Counted from the stretch's first letter, positions 17,379 through 25,334 are shown. The stretch is DNA of 64,000 bases from Edaphobacter sp. (GCF_028283685.1 NZ_JAPWKF010000007.1:372001-436000), one strand, 5' to 3'. Notes: a model not told the origin generated them from the letters alone. Numbers and translations: made by a program.

Positions 17379-17672
17379 CTACTCGTTGATCTGGATGATG
17401 GGTTGGACGTCGGTGAAGTTGGGGATGTCGCCGATGACCTCGGGGCCGTGGGTGGCGAGGGCGGACTGCAGATGGGCGAGGGTGGTGAAGCTGATGAGCG
17501 CCATCAGCTCGTAGGTCACGGGCGGGCCGTCGGGGGTGGAGAGGCCGCGGAGGATGGTGATGCTCTCGGGGGCGAGGCGGGATTTTACGAGCGGGGTGTG
17601 GGTGTCGCGGTAGTAATCGTGGTCGAAGCGGGAGGCGGATGTTTTGGGGTAGAGGACGGAGAGTGTGACCAT
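17379..17672 (-). CDS. EthD-family protein
   Basis: A 97-residue single-domain protein of the dimeric ferredoxin-like alpha/beta-barrel superfamily. It begins MVTLSVLYPKTSASRFDHDY and has the hallmark YYRDTHTPLVK, as in EthD proteins. EthD is needed with the cytochrome P450 EthB for ethyl-ether degradation in actinobacteria, but most relatives are small cytoplasmic proteins of unknown role. It stands alone between dispersed repeats; no P450 gene is nearby. Confidence 0.8.
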   Translation of the reverse strand: MVTLSVLYPKTSASRFDHDYYRDTHTPLVKSRLAPESITILRGLSTPDGPPVTYELMALISFTTLAHLQSALATHGPEVIGDIPNFTDVQPIIQINE

Positions 17673-17723
17673 GTTGGGAATTATGGCATGGGGATGGTGG
17701 GGTGAGCTTGGGCGCTCGTGGTC

Positions 17724-17757
17724 GAAAAGCAGGTCTCTCCACTTCGGTCGAGATGAC
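17724..17757. repeat. Dispersed repeat copy, short variant
   Basis: GAAAAGCAGGTCTCTCCACT joined directly to TCGGTCGAGATGAC. The middle GCGCTTCGCTCCG is missing, as expected if its short direct repeat recombined. Confidence 0.8.
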
Positions 17758-17764
17758 AGGCACG

Positions 17765-17803
17765 AACAAGCGGCGAGCCTGTGGTGCGGGCTCGCCGCTT
17801 GTT
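17765..17803. terminator. Perfect 15-bp hairpin
   Basis: AACAAGCGGCGAGCC-N9-GGCTCGCCGCTTGTT. It lies 20 bases beyond the minus-strand stop at 17823, a position that suits a terminator, although no long T-run follows on the minus side. Confidence 0.5.
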
Positions 17804-17822
17804 TGTGGGCTGGTGGCTTTGG

Positions 17823-17957
17823 CTAGTTGAAGAGGCCGCAGCGCTGTTGCTGGACGTAGTCGGAGCCGTTGAGGTCCTTGTCGGTGAAGCTGAGGACGAA
17901 GAACTGGTTGGGATTGGTGTTGGGTCCGGAGTAGTCCTGGACTTCCTTGAGATGGAT
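17823..17957 (-). pseudogene. C-terminal remnant of an unrecognised protein
   Basis: A minus-strand frame of 44 codons ends with TAG at 17823 and has protein-like composition (IHLKEVQDYSGPNTNPNQFF ... GSDYVQQQRCGLFN). It is closed upstream by TAA at 17960-17958 and has no start codon. It looks like the tail of a gene whose body is lost. A strong hairpin follows it, as after a real gene. I do not recognise the family. The rest of the stretch up to 18053 holds nothing clear. Confidence 0.35.
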
Positions 17958-18053
17958 TTATAGGAGCTTCGCCATCGTAGGAGGTGGGGTAGGGCGGGAT
18001 TGAAGCGTGGATGAATATTGCGCGAAGGGACGGTTACAGATGTGGATATGGCA

Positions 18054-18806
18054 TCAGCGGTGGCTGAGGCGCAGGGACTGCCAGGAGGCGTCGGCGGTCC
18101 AGCCGCCGTCGACGGTGAGGGTGTGGCCGTTGATGAAGGCGGAGCGTGCGGGGTCGGCGAGGAAGTGGACGGCGTTGGCGATGTCGTCGGGTGTGGCGAA
18201 GCGGGCCATGGGGACGCGGTCGATGATGTCGGAGTCGGAGTAGGCGGATGCGGCCTGGTCGGCGTGATCCATCTCGGTCTTGACCCAGCCGGGGCAGACG
18301 GCGTTGACGCGGACGTTGCTGGCGCCCCACTCGGCGGCGAGGGTGCGGGTGAGGCCGATGAGGCCGTGCTTGGAGGCGTTGTAGGCGGAGCGGTCGGCGA
18401 TGCCGGAGAGACCGGCGATGGAGGCGATGTTGACGATGCTTCCCTGGCGCTGCCGGAGCATGACTTCGCCTGCGGCGCGGGAGAGGAGGAAGGGCGCGAC
18501 GAGGTTGACCTCGAGGACGCGGCGGAAGTCGGCGGCCGAGACGGTCTGAGCGGGCGCGATGAAGCTGATGCCCGCGTTGTTGACGAGGGTGTCGATGCGG
18601 CCGAAGCGCTGCTGGATGGCGGCGACGGTGGAGAGGATGAAGTCGTCGCTGGTGAGGTCGCCGGTGAATTGGGCGACATCGGCGCCGGGGATTTCGGGGC
18701 AGGGCTGGAGGTCGATGAGGGCGAGGGAGAAGCCGTTGGCGGCGAGGAGCTGGGCGGTGCGATGTCCGATGCCCTGGGCGGCTCCGGTGATGATGGCGAC
18801 TGGCAT
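18054..18806 (-). CDS. SDR-family oxidoreductase
   Basis: A 250-residue classical short-chain dehydrogenase/reductase. The NAD(P)-binding TGAAQGIG lies at residues 7-14, NNAG in LVNNAGISF near 85, the catalytic Ser near 135 and YNASK near 148-152; PGWVKTEM follows as usual. It probably acts as a cytoplasmic NAD(P)-dependent dehydrogenase on an alcohol, sugar or fatty-acid derivative. The frame opens further upstream to 18872, but ATG 18806 starts exactly at the Rossmann strand (MPVAIITG). It stands between a gene remnant and the PEP-CTERM gene, with no operon partner. Confidence 0.88.
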   Translation of the reverse strand: MPVAIITGAAQGIGHRTAQLLAANGFSLALIDLQPCPEIPGADVAQFTGDLTSDDFILSTVAAIQQRFGRIDTLVNNAGISFIAPAQTVSAADFRRVLEVNLVAPFLLSRAAGEVMLRQRQGSIVNIASIAGLSGIADRSAYNASKHGLIGLTRTLAAEWGASNVRVNAVCPGWVKTEMDHADQAASAYSDSDIIDRVPMARFATPDDIANAVHFLADPARSAFINGHTLTVDGGWTADASWQSLRLSHR

Positions 18807-18853
18807 GAGGCTATTGTCGCCTGAGCGATGCGTGTGCGTGTTGCGGGCAAGCA

Positions 18854-18892
18854 AAGAGCCGTGTCGGCGCAAGAGGGGCTGACACGGCTCTT
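18854..18892. terminator. 12-bp hairpin after PEP-CTERM gene
   Basis: AAGAGCCGTGTC-N15-GACACGGCTCTT, 40 bases beyond the minus-strand stop at 18932. No clear T-run follows on the minus side, so termination is a guess from position. Confidence 0.5.
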
Positions 18893-18931
18893 CGATTGGG
18901 AACAGCTCTTCGATGCGGAACGGAAAGGGGT

Positions 18932-19687
18932 TTACCCTTTCAGCTTCCTGTAGCGACGGCCGACGTAGCCTGCAGCACTGAGGAGACCAGTGGAGAGGAG
19001 GACGAGAGAGCCGGGCTCCGGAACGGGCGAGGTGATGGTGACGCCGTCGAGGAGAGCGAAGGGCGGATCACCGGCGGGCGTGCTGTCTGCCATAAAGGAG
19101 AGCAGCTCGGAGGTGCTGGTTGGGGTGAAGGTGAAGCTGGCAGCCTGCCATCCGGTGAAGCCATGGTTGTCGACGCTGAGGACATCCGTGGTGTAGGTCT
19201 CGGAACCGAGGCTGATCTGGATGGCATCCGTGGTGTCGCCGTCAAAACCATACTGCTGCGCGCCGGCGTAGTAGAAGGAGATGGTGACGGGCGAACCGGG
19301 GGTCAGGCCGGTGACGACCTGGGTAAGCGGACCGGGCTGGTAGACGCCGTCGATAGCAACGAAGTTGCCGCCGTCCGGGCTGGCGGTGAAGCCGTTGTTC
19401 GATCCGTTGGCCGGTCCCCAGAAGATGACGGGGTTATCCGTGCCGACGGCACCGGTGGTGTTGGCCGTTCCGGGAAGGAAGACGAAGTTGTAACCGGTGG
19501 AGTTCCATCCCGTGACCTGCTGGGAGGGATACTGTGAGCCGAACTGCGAAGAGGTCGGGGTGAGCGTCTGTTCGAAGCCACCGTTCACGATCATGGGATC
19601 GGCGTGAGCGACGGTAGCAGCCGCCAGGGTGAGAGCAGATAGAATGCCCGCCGAGCGGAGTGCCACTTTGGCAATTGCAGTCTTCAT
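18932..19687 (-). CDS. PEP-CTERM sorting-domain protein
   Basis: A 251-residue secreted protein. It has a signal peptide ending near HADP (residues 1-30) and a jelly-roll-like middle starting MIVNGGFEQTLTP, the typical start of PEP-CTERM carbohydrate-binding-type domains. The C-terminus has VPEPGSLVLLSTGLLSAAGY followed by RRYRKLKG: the PEP motif, a membrane helix and a basic end. Such proteins are sorted by exosortase (EpsH/XrtA types) to the outside with exopolysaccharide. No exosortase gene is in the window. AGAGGA lies 7 bases before ATG 19687, just after a hairpin. Confidence 0.85.
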   Translation of the reverse strand: MKTAIAKVALRSAGILSALTLAAATVAHADPMIVNGGFEQTLTPTSSQFGSQYPSQQVTGWNSTGYNFVFLPGTANTTGAVGTDNPVIFWGPANGSNNGFTASPDGGNFVAIDGVYQPGPLTQVVTGLTPGSPVTISFYYAGAQQYGFDGDTTDAIQISLGSETYTTDVLSVDNHGFTGWQAASFTFTPTSTSELLSFMADSTPAGDPPFALLDGVTITSPVPEPGSLVLLSTGLLSAAGYVGRRYRKLKG

Positions 19688-20021
19688 GAAGATTTCCTCT
19701 GCGTACCCGCAGGGAGGTACGCGGTTAGGGGGCCCGGGTAAAAGAGCAGTCGAGGCTCTTGCAGGCGCCCTAGTGAGGCTTGGGGAGGCGACCTTCATCG
19801 ACCAGTAAGTTAGAAGTGGTGCGTAAAGGGCTTTGCAATCGGACCGCCACTGCGGGCAGCAACGGGAGGGAATATATCCCTTGTTTTCAGTGCCGAGAGA
19901 AACCCTATGCAAAATACTTCAACGAACTGTGCAGCACGTTGCAGGGGAAAACAGAAGCAAAAGCCTACTGCGCAACAGGTGTCGGACGGTAGATGAATAT
20001 TCGGTAAACGAAGGGCGGATT
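19688..20021. other. Intergenic stretch upstream of PEP-CTERM gene
   Basis: About 330 bases between the PEP-CTERM gene and the end of the sterol desaturase gene (both minus). The 22-base hairpin GCGTACC-N8-GGTACGC (19701-19722) ends just before the ribosome-binding site of the PEP-CTERM gene, and GGGA-ATATA-TCCC lies at 19867-19879. I see no gene here. Confidence 0.5.
19701..19722 (-). promoter_or_regulatory. Leader hairpin before PEP-CTERM ribosome-binding site
   Basis: GCGTACC and GGTACGC form a perfect 7-bp stem. On the minus strand the loop carries CTCCCTG, which could pair with the adjacent AGAGGA ribosome-binding site. This suggests possible control of translation; no known riboswitch class was recognised. 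Confidence 0.3.
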
Positions 20022-20955
20022 TTACGCGACGGATACGTCGTCGCGCTTGTCCTGGTGCTGAAGGCGGGATTCGGGGGTGTCTGCTGCGAGCGAGGGATCG
20101 AGGGACGCTGGATGCCGGGGACGCGGGGAGGGCAGGAAGGGATCGACGAGCTGGCCGATGAGTGAGGGGGAGAGGGGTTCGTCGATGCCGTAACGCTCGG
20201 GCTGGCGGTCGTGCGGAAGATAGAGGGTGCCGAAGATGCGGTCGACGACGGGCAGCATGGGCGCGTAGTTCTTGTTGATGACGTCGGGGGAGTCGTTGGT
20301 GTGGTGCCAGTGATGAAAGGCCGGCGTGGCGACGATCCACTCGAGCGGGCCGAAGCGCCAGCGAATATTGGCGTGGATGAAGAAGCCCCATACGGTGCCG
20401 ATGAGGATGAGCAGAACGGGAATGAGGCTGCCGCCGCGCTGCATGGGCGAGGCGAGGCCGAGGATGTAGAGGGGCACAAGACCGCAGAGACGGGTGAAGA
20501 TCATATCGACGGGATGGGTGCGGGTATTGACGAGGTAGTCGACGTGCTCGGCGGAGTGGTGAATGGCGTGGAAGCGCCAGAGAAGGGGGATCTCGTGGCT
20601 CCAGCGATGTCCCCAGTAGAAACCGATCTCGCCGATGACGAAGGCGAGGAGGACGCGGCTCCATAACGGAAGCGATGCGATGGATGCGGTGAAGGCGGAG
20701 GGGATGAAGCGATGCGTCGCCCATGCGAGGACGGCGACGGGAAGACTCAGGATGAGTCCCGGGACAAAGCTGCTGAGGAAGTAGTAGCCGAGGTCGGTGA
20801 GGATGGCCTTGCGGAAGATCTTTTTGGGGTGCAGGGCGAAGAGGCGTTCGAGCGGCGTGAAGATGGCGGCCAGCAGGACGAGCCAGATGGAGAGGCGAAG
20901 AACCTGCAGGGCGTAGGTCCAGAGTCGTGGTACCGAAGAGGTGAGAAATTTCCAT
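20022..20955 (-). pseudogene. Sterol desaturase/fatty-acid hydroxylase family protein, N-terminal frameshift
   Basis: The main frame (20022 to about 20957) encodes a complete integral-membrane di-iron enzyme with the expected His clusters HRWSHE, HAIHHSAEH and HHWHH, plus several membrane helices. It has no ATG, GTG or TTG before MIFTRLCG at 20504, which lies in mid-protein. The natural start ATG at 20955 (MEISHLFGTTTL) is in another frame and joins the main frame near LWTYALQVL if one base is added around 20910-20925. Relatives hydroxylate or desaturate sterols and fatty acids. Either the gene is broken or the sequence has a one-base error; apart from this it looks intact. Confidence 0.75.
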
Positions 20956-21170
20956 CGTCAAACCCGCGTGACCTGGGCCTGAGAACAGCGGTGGGGCGGT
21001 CTGGCCCATCCGGCTGGAGTTGTTATATCAGAAACGGTGCGCGGATCGGAGGCAGTGAAGCCGTGGGGGGCGGAGGCCAGGAACCGGTAGCGGTTCAAGG
21101 CGGACGCAGGTCAGTTTGCCTGAAAGAAGGCGCACCTGTAACTGCGCCTTGCGCCTGCCTGCATCACGAG

Positions 21171-21311
21171 CTATTGCGAGTGGCGACCGTGTCCTTGTCC
21201 GGCGCGATGGTTGGCGAAGCGTTGGTTTACGGCGAAGAGAAACACGAGATGCCACACGAGGAGAGAGGCCATGGGAACAGCGAAGAGGCAGAGCATCAGG
21301 AACGACTTCAT
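21171..21311 (-). CDS. Small membrane protein (46 aa)
   Basis: A 46-residue frame starting MKSFLMLCLFAVPMASLLVW, essentially one hydrophobic segment (residues 3-27) with a basic His/Arg-rich tail (FANHRAGQGHGRHSQ). It is too short for most gene finders, but an exceptionally good ribosome-binding site, AGGAGGTGA (21324-21316), lies 4 bases before the ATG. It starts 29 bases after the stop of the BON-domain gene on the same strand, so they are probably co-transcribed. The function is unknown; a regulatory membrane peptide is conceivable. Confidence 0.6.
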   Translation of the reverse strand: MKSFLMLCLFAVPMASLLVWHLVFLFAVNQRFANHRAGQGHGRHSQ

Positions 21312-21340
21312 GGTTCACCTCCTGGTGAATGTCGTGAATG

Positions 21341-21856
21341 TCAGCTGGCCTTGCCGACGAGACACGGGCCGTTGGGTACGGAAAGGACGGAGGGCCTGGC
21401 GTTGGGATCGACGGCGATGCGATTGACGACGCTTTGGACTCCGATGATGGAGAGAGCGGTGCGTTCGGCGCAGAGGCGCTGAAACTCCCAGCGGCATACA
21501 CCGTGGAGGGTGACGACACCGTCGACGACCGTGTGCGTGGGGAGATGGTCGAGGACGCTGGTGGTGTTGCGGAGGGCCGCAGCAAGCTCGCGGGCGATCT
21601 CGTGATCGGCGCGATGACGATCGGCGAGGACTTCGAGGTGATTGACGACACGGTTGACGCCGTAGACGGCCTGAGCGGCGTGGTCTGCCTCGACCACTTC
21701 GATGCAGGTTTGAACGCTGCCACGGAGGTAGACGATGCCGTCGCGGACTTCGACGCGGATGTGGCGGGCGTCGATGTCGGACTGCCAGGTGATCTGGCGC
21801 ATGAGATCGCAGAGGATGCGTTCGTCGGCTGTGTCGGGAAACTGGAGCGGGGTCAT
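21341..21856 (-). CDS. BON-domain protein
   Basis: A 171-residue protein with two BON (OsmY-like, phospholipid-binding) domains: about residues 10-75 (DIDARHIRVEVRDGIVYLRG) and 83-155 (TVVDGVVTLHGV...IIGVQSVVNRI). BON proteins normally sit in the periplasm and respond to osmotic stress, but no signal peptide is visible here, so a cytoplasmic location or a missed upstream start is possible. A GGGAGA lies about 8 bases before the start. The tiny membrane protein at 21171-21311 follows directly. Confidence 0.8.
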   Translation of the reverse strand: MTPLQFPDTADERILCDLMRQITWQSDIDARHIRVEVRDGIVYLRGSVQTCIEVVEADHAAQAVYGVNRVVNHLEVLADRHRADHEIARELAAALRNTTSVLDHLPTHTVVDGVVTLHGVCRWEFQRLCAERTALSIIGVQSVVNRIAVDPNARPSVLSVPNGPCLVGKAS

Positions 21857-21944
21857 GGCGGCTCTCCCTTCAGCTATGAGGCTAAGGAGAGCCGCGCGTG
21901 AGCGCTGTGATGGCGGTCACGAAGAGCGAAGAATTATCGTGACG

Positions 21945-22379
21945 TTATCGCGGGCCCTTGGAGTTTTTGGGCCGGGGATAGAAGGCCTCGACGATGGTGG
22001 AGATGCCGCCGCGGGGGCGGAAGTCGCCGACGACGAGCGCCCACTCGGGGTCGGTGGCCTTGACGACGTCGTTGAGCACCTGGTTGGCGATGTTCTCCTG
22101 GAAGATGCCGAGGTTGCGATAGGTGAAGAGATATTCCTTGAGGCTCTTCAGCTCCATGCAGCGCTTGCGGGGCATGTAACGGATGGTGAGGCGTCCGAAG
22201 TCGGGCAGGCTGGTCTTGGGGCAGACACTGGTGAACTCGGGGTCGTCGATGAGGATCTCGTAGGCCGCGAACTGGTTGGGCCAGGTCTCGATCTCGGGGA
22301 ACTTGGTTTCGAGGCCAGCGGCTGCGTGGTCGTCGGTGTAGCCGGTGGTCTTTTTCTGTTTGGTTTCCTTCTTGGGCAT
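21945..22379 (-). CDS. queF: NADPH-dependent 7-cyano-7-deazaguanine reductase
   Basis: A 144-residue type I QueF. It reduces the nitrile preQ0 to preQ1 in queuosine synthesis, in the cytoplasm. The catalytic Cys53 is seen in EFTSVCPKTSLPDFG with Asp60 nearby, followed by the NADPH-binding QueF motif ELKSLKEYLFTYRNLGIFQE. Length fits the single-domain type. The other queuosine genes (queC, queD, queE) are not in the window. It is divergent from the cupin gene at 22450. Confidence 0.95.
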   Translation of the reverse strand: MPKKETKQKKTTGYTDDHAAAGLETKFPEIETWPNQFAAYEILIDDPEFTSVCPKTSLPDFGRLTIRYMPRKRCMELKSLKEYLFTYRNLGIFQENIANQVLNDVVKATDPEWALVVGDFRPRGGISTIVEAFYPRPKNSKGPR

Positions 22380-22449
22380 GGGGATATTTTATCGCTTTTT
22401 GGGGCTGCGACGCCTTCCGGACGGCATCGAACGGGGATACGGAGGGACG

Positions 22450-22965
22450 ATGAGCGAAGCGGAGAAGACGATGATTCCGGCGGACGATCTGGCGAGAAGC
22501 CTGGTGGTGAAGGATGTGGAGACGGCCATGCACCTTGGGCTGGTGGGCGATACGTACACGGTTCTGCTGCGCGGCGAGGATACGGCGGGGCGGCATTGCC
22601 TGATCGATATGTATGTTCCTCCGGGTGGAGGACCGCCGCCGCATCGCCACGACTTTGAGGAGAGCTTCACGCTGCTGGAGGGTGAGCTGGAGTTTACCTT
22701 TCGCGGCGAGAAGCAGAGGGCGCGGGCGGGCGTGACGGTGCATGTGCCGGCGAATGCTCCGCACATGTTTCGCAATGTGGGCGATGGGCCGGCGCGGATG
22801 CTGTGTATCTGCTCTCCTGCGGGGCAGGAGGGATTGTTTGAGGCGGTGGGAGTGAAGGTGGGTGGGAGGACGGAAGCTCCGCCAAAGCTGAGCGAGGCGG
22901 AGATGAAGGCTGTGGGGGAGAAGGCAGTGGCTCTGGCGGCGGAGTATAAGACGGAGATGCTTTGA
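22450..22965 (+). CDS. Cupin-domain protein
   Basis: A 171-residue single-cupin protein. Motif 1 is PPPHRHDFEESFTLLEGELE (His-x-His, Glu) and motif 2 is VHVPANAPHMFRN, so the metal site looks complete. After the barrel comes a helical tail with conserved SEAEMKAVGEKA. Its closest resemblance is to quercetin-dioxygenase-like or stress-related small cupins; the substrate is unknown. GGAGGG lies 3 bases before ATG 22450, which is close. The frame extends upstream to 22345, but that part overlaps queF on the other strand. Confidence 0.8.
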   Translation: MSEAEKTMIPADDLARSLVVKDVETAMHLGLVGDTYTVLLRGEDTAGRHCLIDMYVPPGGGPPPHRHDFEESFTLLEGELEFTFRGEKQRARAGVTVHVPANAPHMFRNVGDGPARMLCICSPAGQEGLFEAVGVKVGGRTEAPPKLSEAEMKAVGEKAVALAAEYKTEML

Positions 22966-22988
22966 TTGGTTTGTTGTCATTCGCGGTT

Positions 22989-23037
22989 GAGAAACGGGTC
23001 TCTCCGCTGCGCGCTTTCGCGCTTCGGTCGAGATGAC
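22989..23037. repeat. Dispersed repeat copy, palindromic-middle variant
   Basis: GAGAAACGGGTCTCTCCGCT, then GCGCGCTTTCGCGC, then TTCGGTCGAGATGAC. With the short-type copy that follows and the hairpin at 23224-23253 it occupies most of the 311-base gap 22966-23276, where no gene is visible. Confidence 0.8.
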
Positions 23038-23053
23038 AGTTTTTGTGGGTGGG

Positions 23054-23087
23054 GAAAGCTGATCCCTTCGCTGCGCTGCGGGATGAC
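23054..23087. repeat. Dispersed repeat, short type
   Basis: GAAAGCTGATCCCTTCGCTG followed by CGCTGCGGGATGAC. Same short type as at 25216-25248 and 41902-41936. Confidence 0.7.
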
Positions 23088-23223
23088 GACAATTGATACT
23101 GCGGATGACTTATGCGTGACGACTTATGCGTCACGACAGATGAATGGAGAAGGGCTGCCTTGCGGCAGTCTTTCTTTTTGCCATGGGTTGTGGGGTCGGA
23201 TGCCAGGTGACGTCTTAAAAGTG

Positions 23224-23253
23224 AGAAGCAGAGAGCAGTTGCTCTCTGCTTCT
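23224..23253 (-). terminator. Terminator of the M48 protease gene
   Basis: AGAAGCAGAGAGCA-GT-TGCTCTCTGCTTCT is a perfect 14-bp stem 24 bases beyond the minus-strand stop at 23277. On the minus strand it is followed by CACTTTTAAG. Confidence 0.7.
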
Positions 23254-23276
23254 TATGTCTTCCCGGAGCTTCTTGC

Positions 23277-24524
23277 TTAGTCGCGGCGGCTCAGGGTTGG
23301 GCGGTCGTCGCCGGTGCTGGAGGGATTGTTCGGGTTGGTGGAGTTGGGATCGTTGTTGCCACCAGCGGTACGGCGCAGGGTGGGCTTGCCGTCCTTGCCC
23401 TTGTCGTTGAGCTTGCGCTTGTTTTCGATGCGTGCGAGGCGGCCCTTGACGTCGTCGAACTCGGAGGTGGAGACGATGTAGTCGGGTCGGGCGGGCAGGA
23501 TGGTGGCGATCTCATCCTCGGAGCGGTTGATGCGGTCCGGGGTCTGGGGGTGGTCGCTGAAGACCTTGGCCAGGGTGCCGGGCTTGTGCTTCTCGAGGGC
23601 GTCGATTTTTTCGAAGAACTGGATGAAGGCCTGCGGATCGTAACCGCTCTTGTACATGTACTGGACGCCGAGCCAGTCGGCCTGGGCCTCGTCCATGCGG
23701 GAGAACTTGAGGAAGCCGATGGGGATGGCGAGCTGGGTGGCCTCGTAGATGCCATAGCCGGTCCAGGAGCCGGAGGTAAAGATGATGAGCGGGATGGAGC
23801 CGATCTGCGCCATGTTCATCTTGGTCATCTGGCGTGCGGCGTGGTGGGCGCAGACGTGGGCGATCTCGTGCGCCATGACGCCGGCGAGCTCAGCCTCTTC
23901 GTCGGCGGCCATGATGAGGCCGGAGTTGACGTAGAAGAAGCCACCGGGCAGGGCCATGGCGTTGATCTCGTCGGAGTCGATGATCTTGATGGTGAAGGGG
24001 ACCTTGCAGTCGGAGTTCTTGACGATGTTCTGGCCGACGCGGTTGATGTACTCGACGACGACGGGATCGTTGACCATGTGGGCCGACTTTTCGATCTCCA
24101 TGGAGTACATCTTGCCGGTGCGGATCTCCCAGTCGGTGGAGTACCAGTTGCCGATGCCGCGGCCGCCGATGTTGCGGGTGCCAATGGCGTCGACATCATC
24201 GTCGCTGCCCTTCTTGATGTGGGGATCGAGGGCCTCGCCGGGGGATGGGAGGGAGTCGGCCTTGTCGGACTTCTTGGCGGGGTCCTTCTCCTTTTGATCG
24301 AGGGCGGGGTCTTTGTCCTTGGTGCTGCCGGTGTCGGCGCTGGGGCCGTTGTTCTTGTCGTCCGTCGTGGAAGACGGCGGTGACGGGCGGGTGGATGTGG
24401 GCACCTGGGTAGACGGAGGCGTGGAGGAGGGGGTCGGCGTCTGGGGCTGCGTCGTGGACTGTGCGTAGGCGGAGACCGAGAGGCTAAGAAGGGCTGCCAT
24501 GCCGATTTGGGCTGCGCTACGCAT
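23277..24524 (-). CDS. M48-family zinc metalloprotease, exported
   Basis: A 415-residue protease with a signal peptide (residues 1-22), then a Pro/Thr/Ser- and Lys/Asp-rich linker (about 23-110), then the M48 domain. The zinc site HEIAH is at about residues 217-221, and the third ligand Glu lies in SRMDEAQADWLG, as in BepA/Oma1-type enzymes. The C-terminal tail is polar, rich in Asn and Pro. Bacterial relatives degrade misfolded outer-membrane proteins in the periplasm. There is no TPR domain of the BepA kind. A strong terminator follows. Confidence 0.9.
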   Translation of the reverse strand: MRSAAQIGMAALLSLSVSAYAQSTTQPQTPTPSSTPPSTQVPTSTRPSPPSSTTDDKNNGPSADTGSTKDKDPALDQKEKDPAKKSDKADSLPSPGEALDPHIKKGSDDDVDAIGTRNIGGRGIGNWYSTDWEIRTGKMYSMEIEKSAHMVNDPVVVEYINRVGQNIVKNSDCKVPFTIKIIDSDEINAMALPGGFFYVNSGLIMAADEEAELAGVMAHEIAHVCAHHAARQMTKMNMAQIGSIPLIIFTSGSWTGYGIYEATQLAIPIGFLKFSRMDEAQADWLGVQYMYKSGYDPQAFIQFFEKIDALEKHKPGTLAKVFSDHPQTPDRINRSEDEIATILPARPDYIVSTSEFDDVKGRLARIENKRKLNDKGKDGKPTLRRTAGGNNDPNSTNPNNPSSTGDDRPTLSRRD

Positions 24525-24679
24525 AGGAGTTCTCCTGAGAGGGAGCCGGTTTCCTGGATTGCATGGGGGAGACGCAGCTCAACGCTCTGTTAGACGTAGT
24601 ATGCGCCTGAAAAGTTACGGGGGACAAGGGGCGGGCAGATGGATAAGACCGGAAGGGGCGAGCTGGAGTGCGGTGGCCG

Positions 24680-24728
24680 GGAAGCGGGTCTCTCCACTGC
24701 GCGGCTGCGCCGCTTCGGTCGAGATGAC
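24680..24728. repeat. Dispersed repeat copy
   Basis: GGAAGCGGGTCTCTCCACTG, then CGCGGCTGCGCCGC, then TTCGGTCGAGATGAC; located between the M48 gene and the second pseudopilin gene. Confidence 0.8.
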
Positions 24729-24803
24729 GGTGTATTGGTTTTTTGGCCGAAGTATTGGCTGCGCACGGCTTAGGCTGTCCGATGGAAGCTGCGTCGTTCT
24801 CGG

Positions 24804-25334
24804 CTACCAGGTGGAGTAGGAGCTGCCGTCGCCGGCGACTCCCTGGGCGCCGGAGTGGACGTCGGTGATGCCGGACTCGGTCTGGTCGAGGGTCATGAAG
24901 GCGTCGTCCTGCGAGGGGACCCAGGTGTCGGCGCGGCTGGTCATGGGATCTTTGGGCATGGACTTGAGGTAGCCCTGCTGGACGAGGTCGTCGAGGGACT
25001 GCGGGGCCTTCTGCTTGTCGATGGTGTAGGCGTCGATGGCGGCGCGCATGGTGCGGAGGTCCTCCTTGAGGACGGCCTCCTTGGCGTTGCGGACGCTCTG
25101 CACGTACATGGGGACGGCGATGGCGGCGAGCACGCTGATGATGATCATGACGATCATCAGCTCGATGAGGGTGAAGCCGGACTCGCGGGTGCGGCGGTCT
25201 CCGTGGGCAGGAAGGGGAGCAGATCCCTCCGCTACGCTGCGGGATGACAAGCCAGGGCTGCGGGATGACAAGCCAGAGAAGCGGAATGACAGCCAGGGAG
25301 CCAGTCTTCTGCGGATGGAGGAGATCGCTACCAT
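24804..25334 (-). CDS. GspG-like type II secretion pseudopilin (second of pair)
   Basis: A 176-residue prepilin-like protein. The processing site and hydrophobic helix are SGFTLIELMIVMIIISVLAA (residues about 52-71), with Glu at position 5 after the cleavage Gly. The C-terminal part has the GspG-like calcium-loop region DPMTSRADTWVPSQDD and ends SSYSTW. The leader is about 53 residues, far longer than the usual 5-15, and its residues about 12-42 (LSFRFSGLSSRSPGLSSRSV) translate a dispersed repeat. ATG 25334 overlaps the stop of the upstream pseudopilin gene (ATGGTAG), which supports this start. Confidence 0.8.
   Translation of the reverse strand: MVAISSIRRRLAPWLSFRFSGLSSRSPGLSSRSVAEGSAPLPAHGDRRTRESGFTLIELMIVMIIISVLAAIAVPMYVQSVRNAKEAVLKEDLRTMRAAIDAYTIDKQKAPQSLDDLVQQGYLKSMPKDPMTSRADTWVPSQDDAFMTLDQTESGITDVHSGAQGVAGDGSSYSTW
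25216..25300. repeat. Dispersed repeat, short type, inside pseudopilin leader
   Basis: AGATCCCTCCGCTACGCTGC then GGGATGAC, followed by two more partial units (GCTGCGGGATGACAAGCCAG and GAAGCGGAATGACAGCCAG). It lies inside the 5' part of the gene 24804-25334 and keeps the frame open. Confidence 0.75.

Noticed and set aside
19690-19912. Cyclic-di-GMP riboswitch upstream of the PEP-CTERM gene
   Set aside because: GCAAAGCC occurs on the minus strand, but the GEMM stems and the tetraloop-receptor arrangement could not be drawn.
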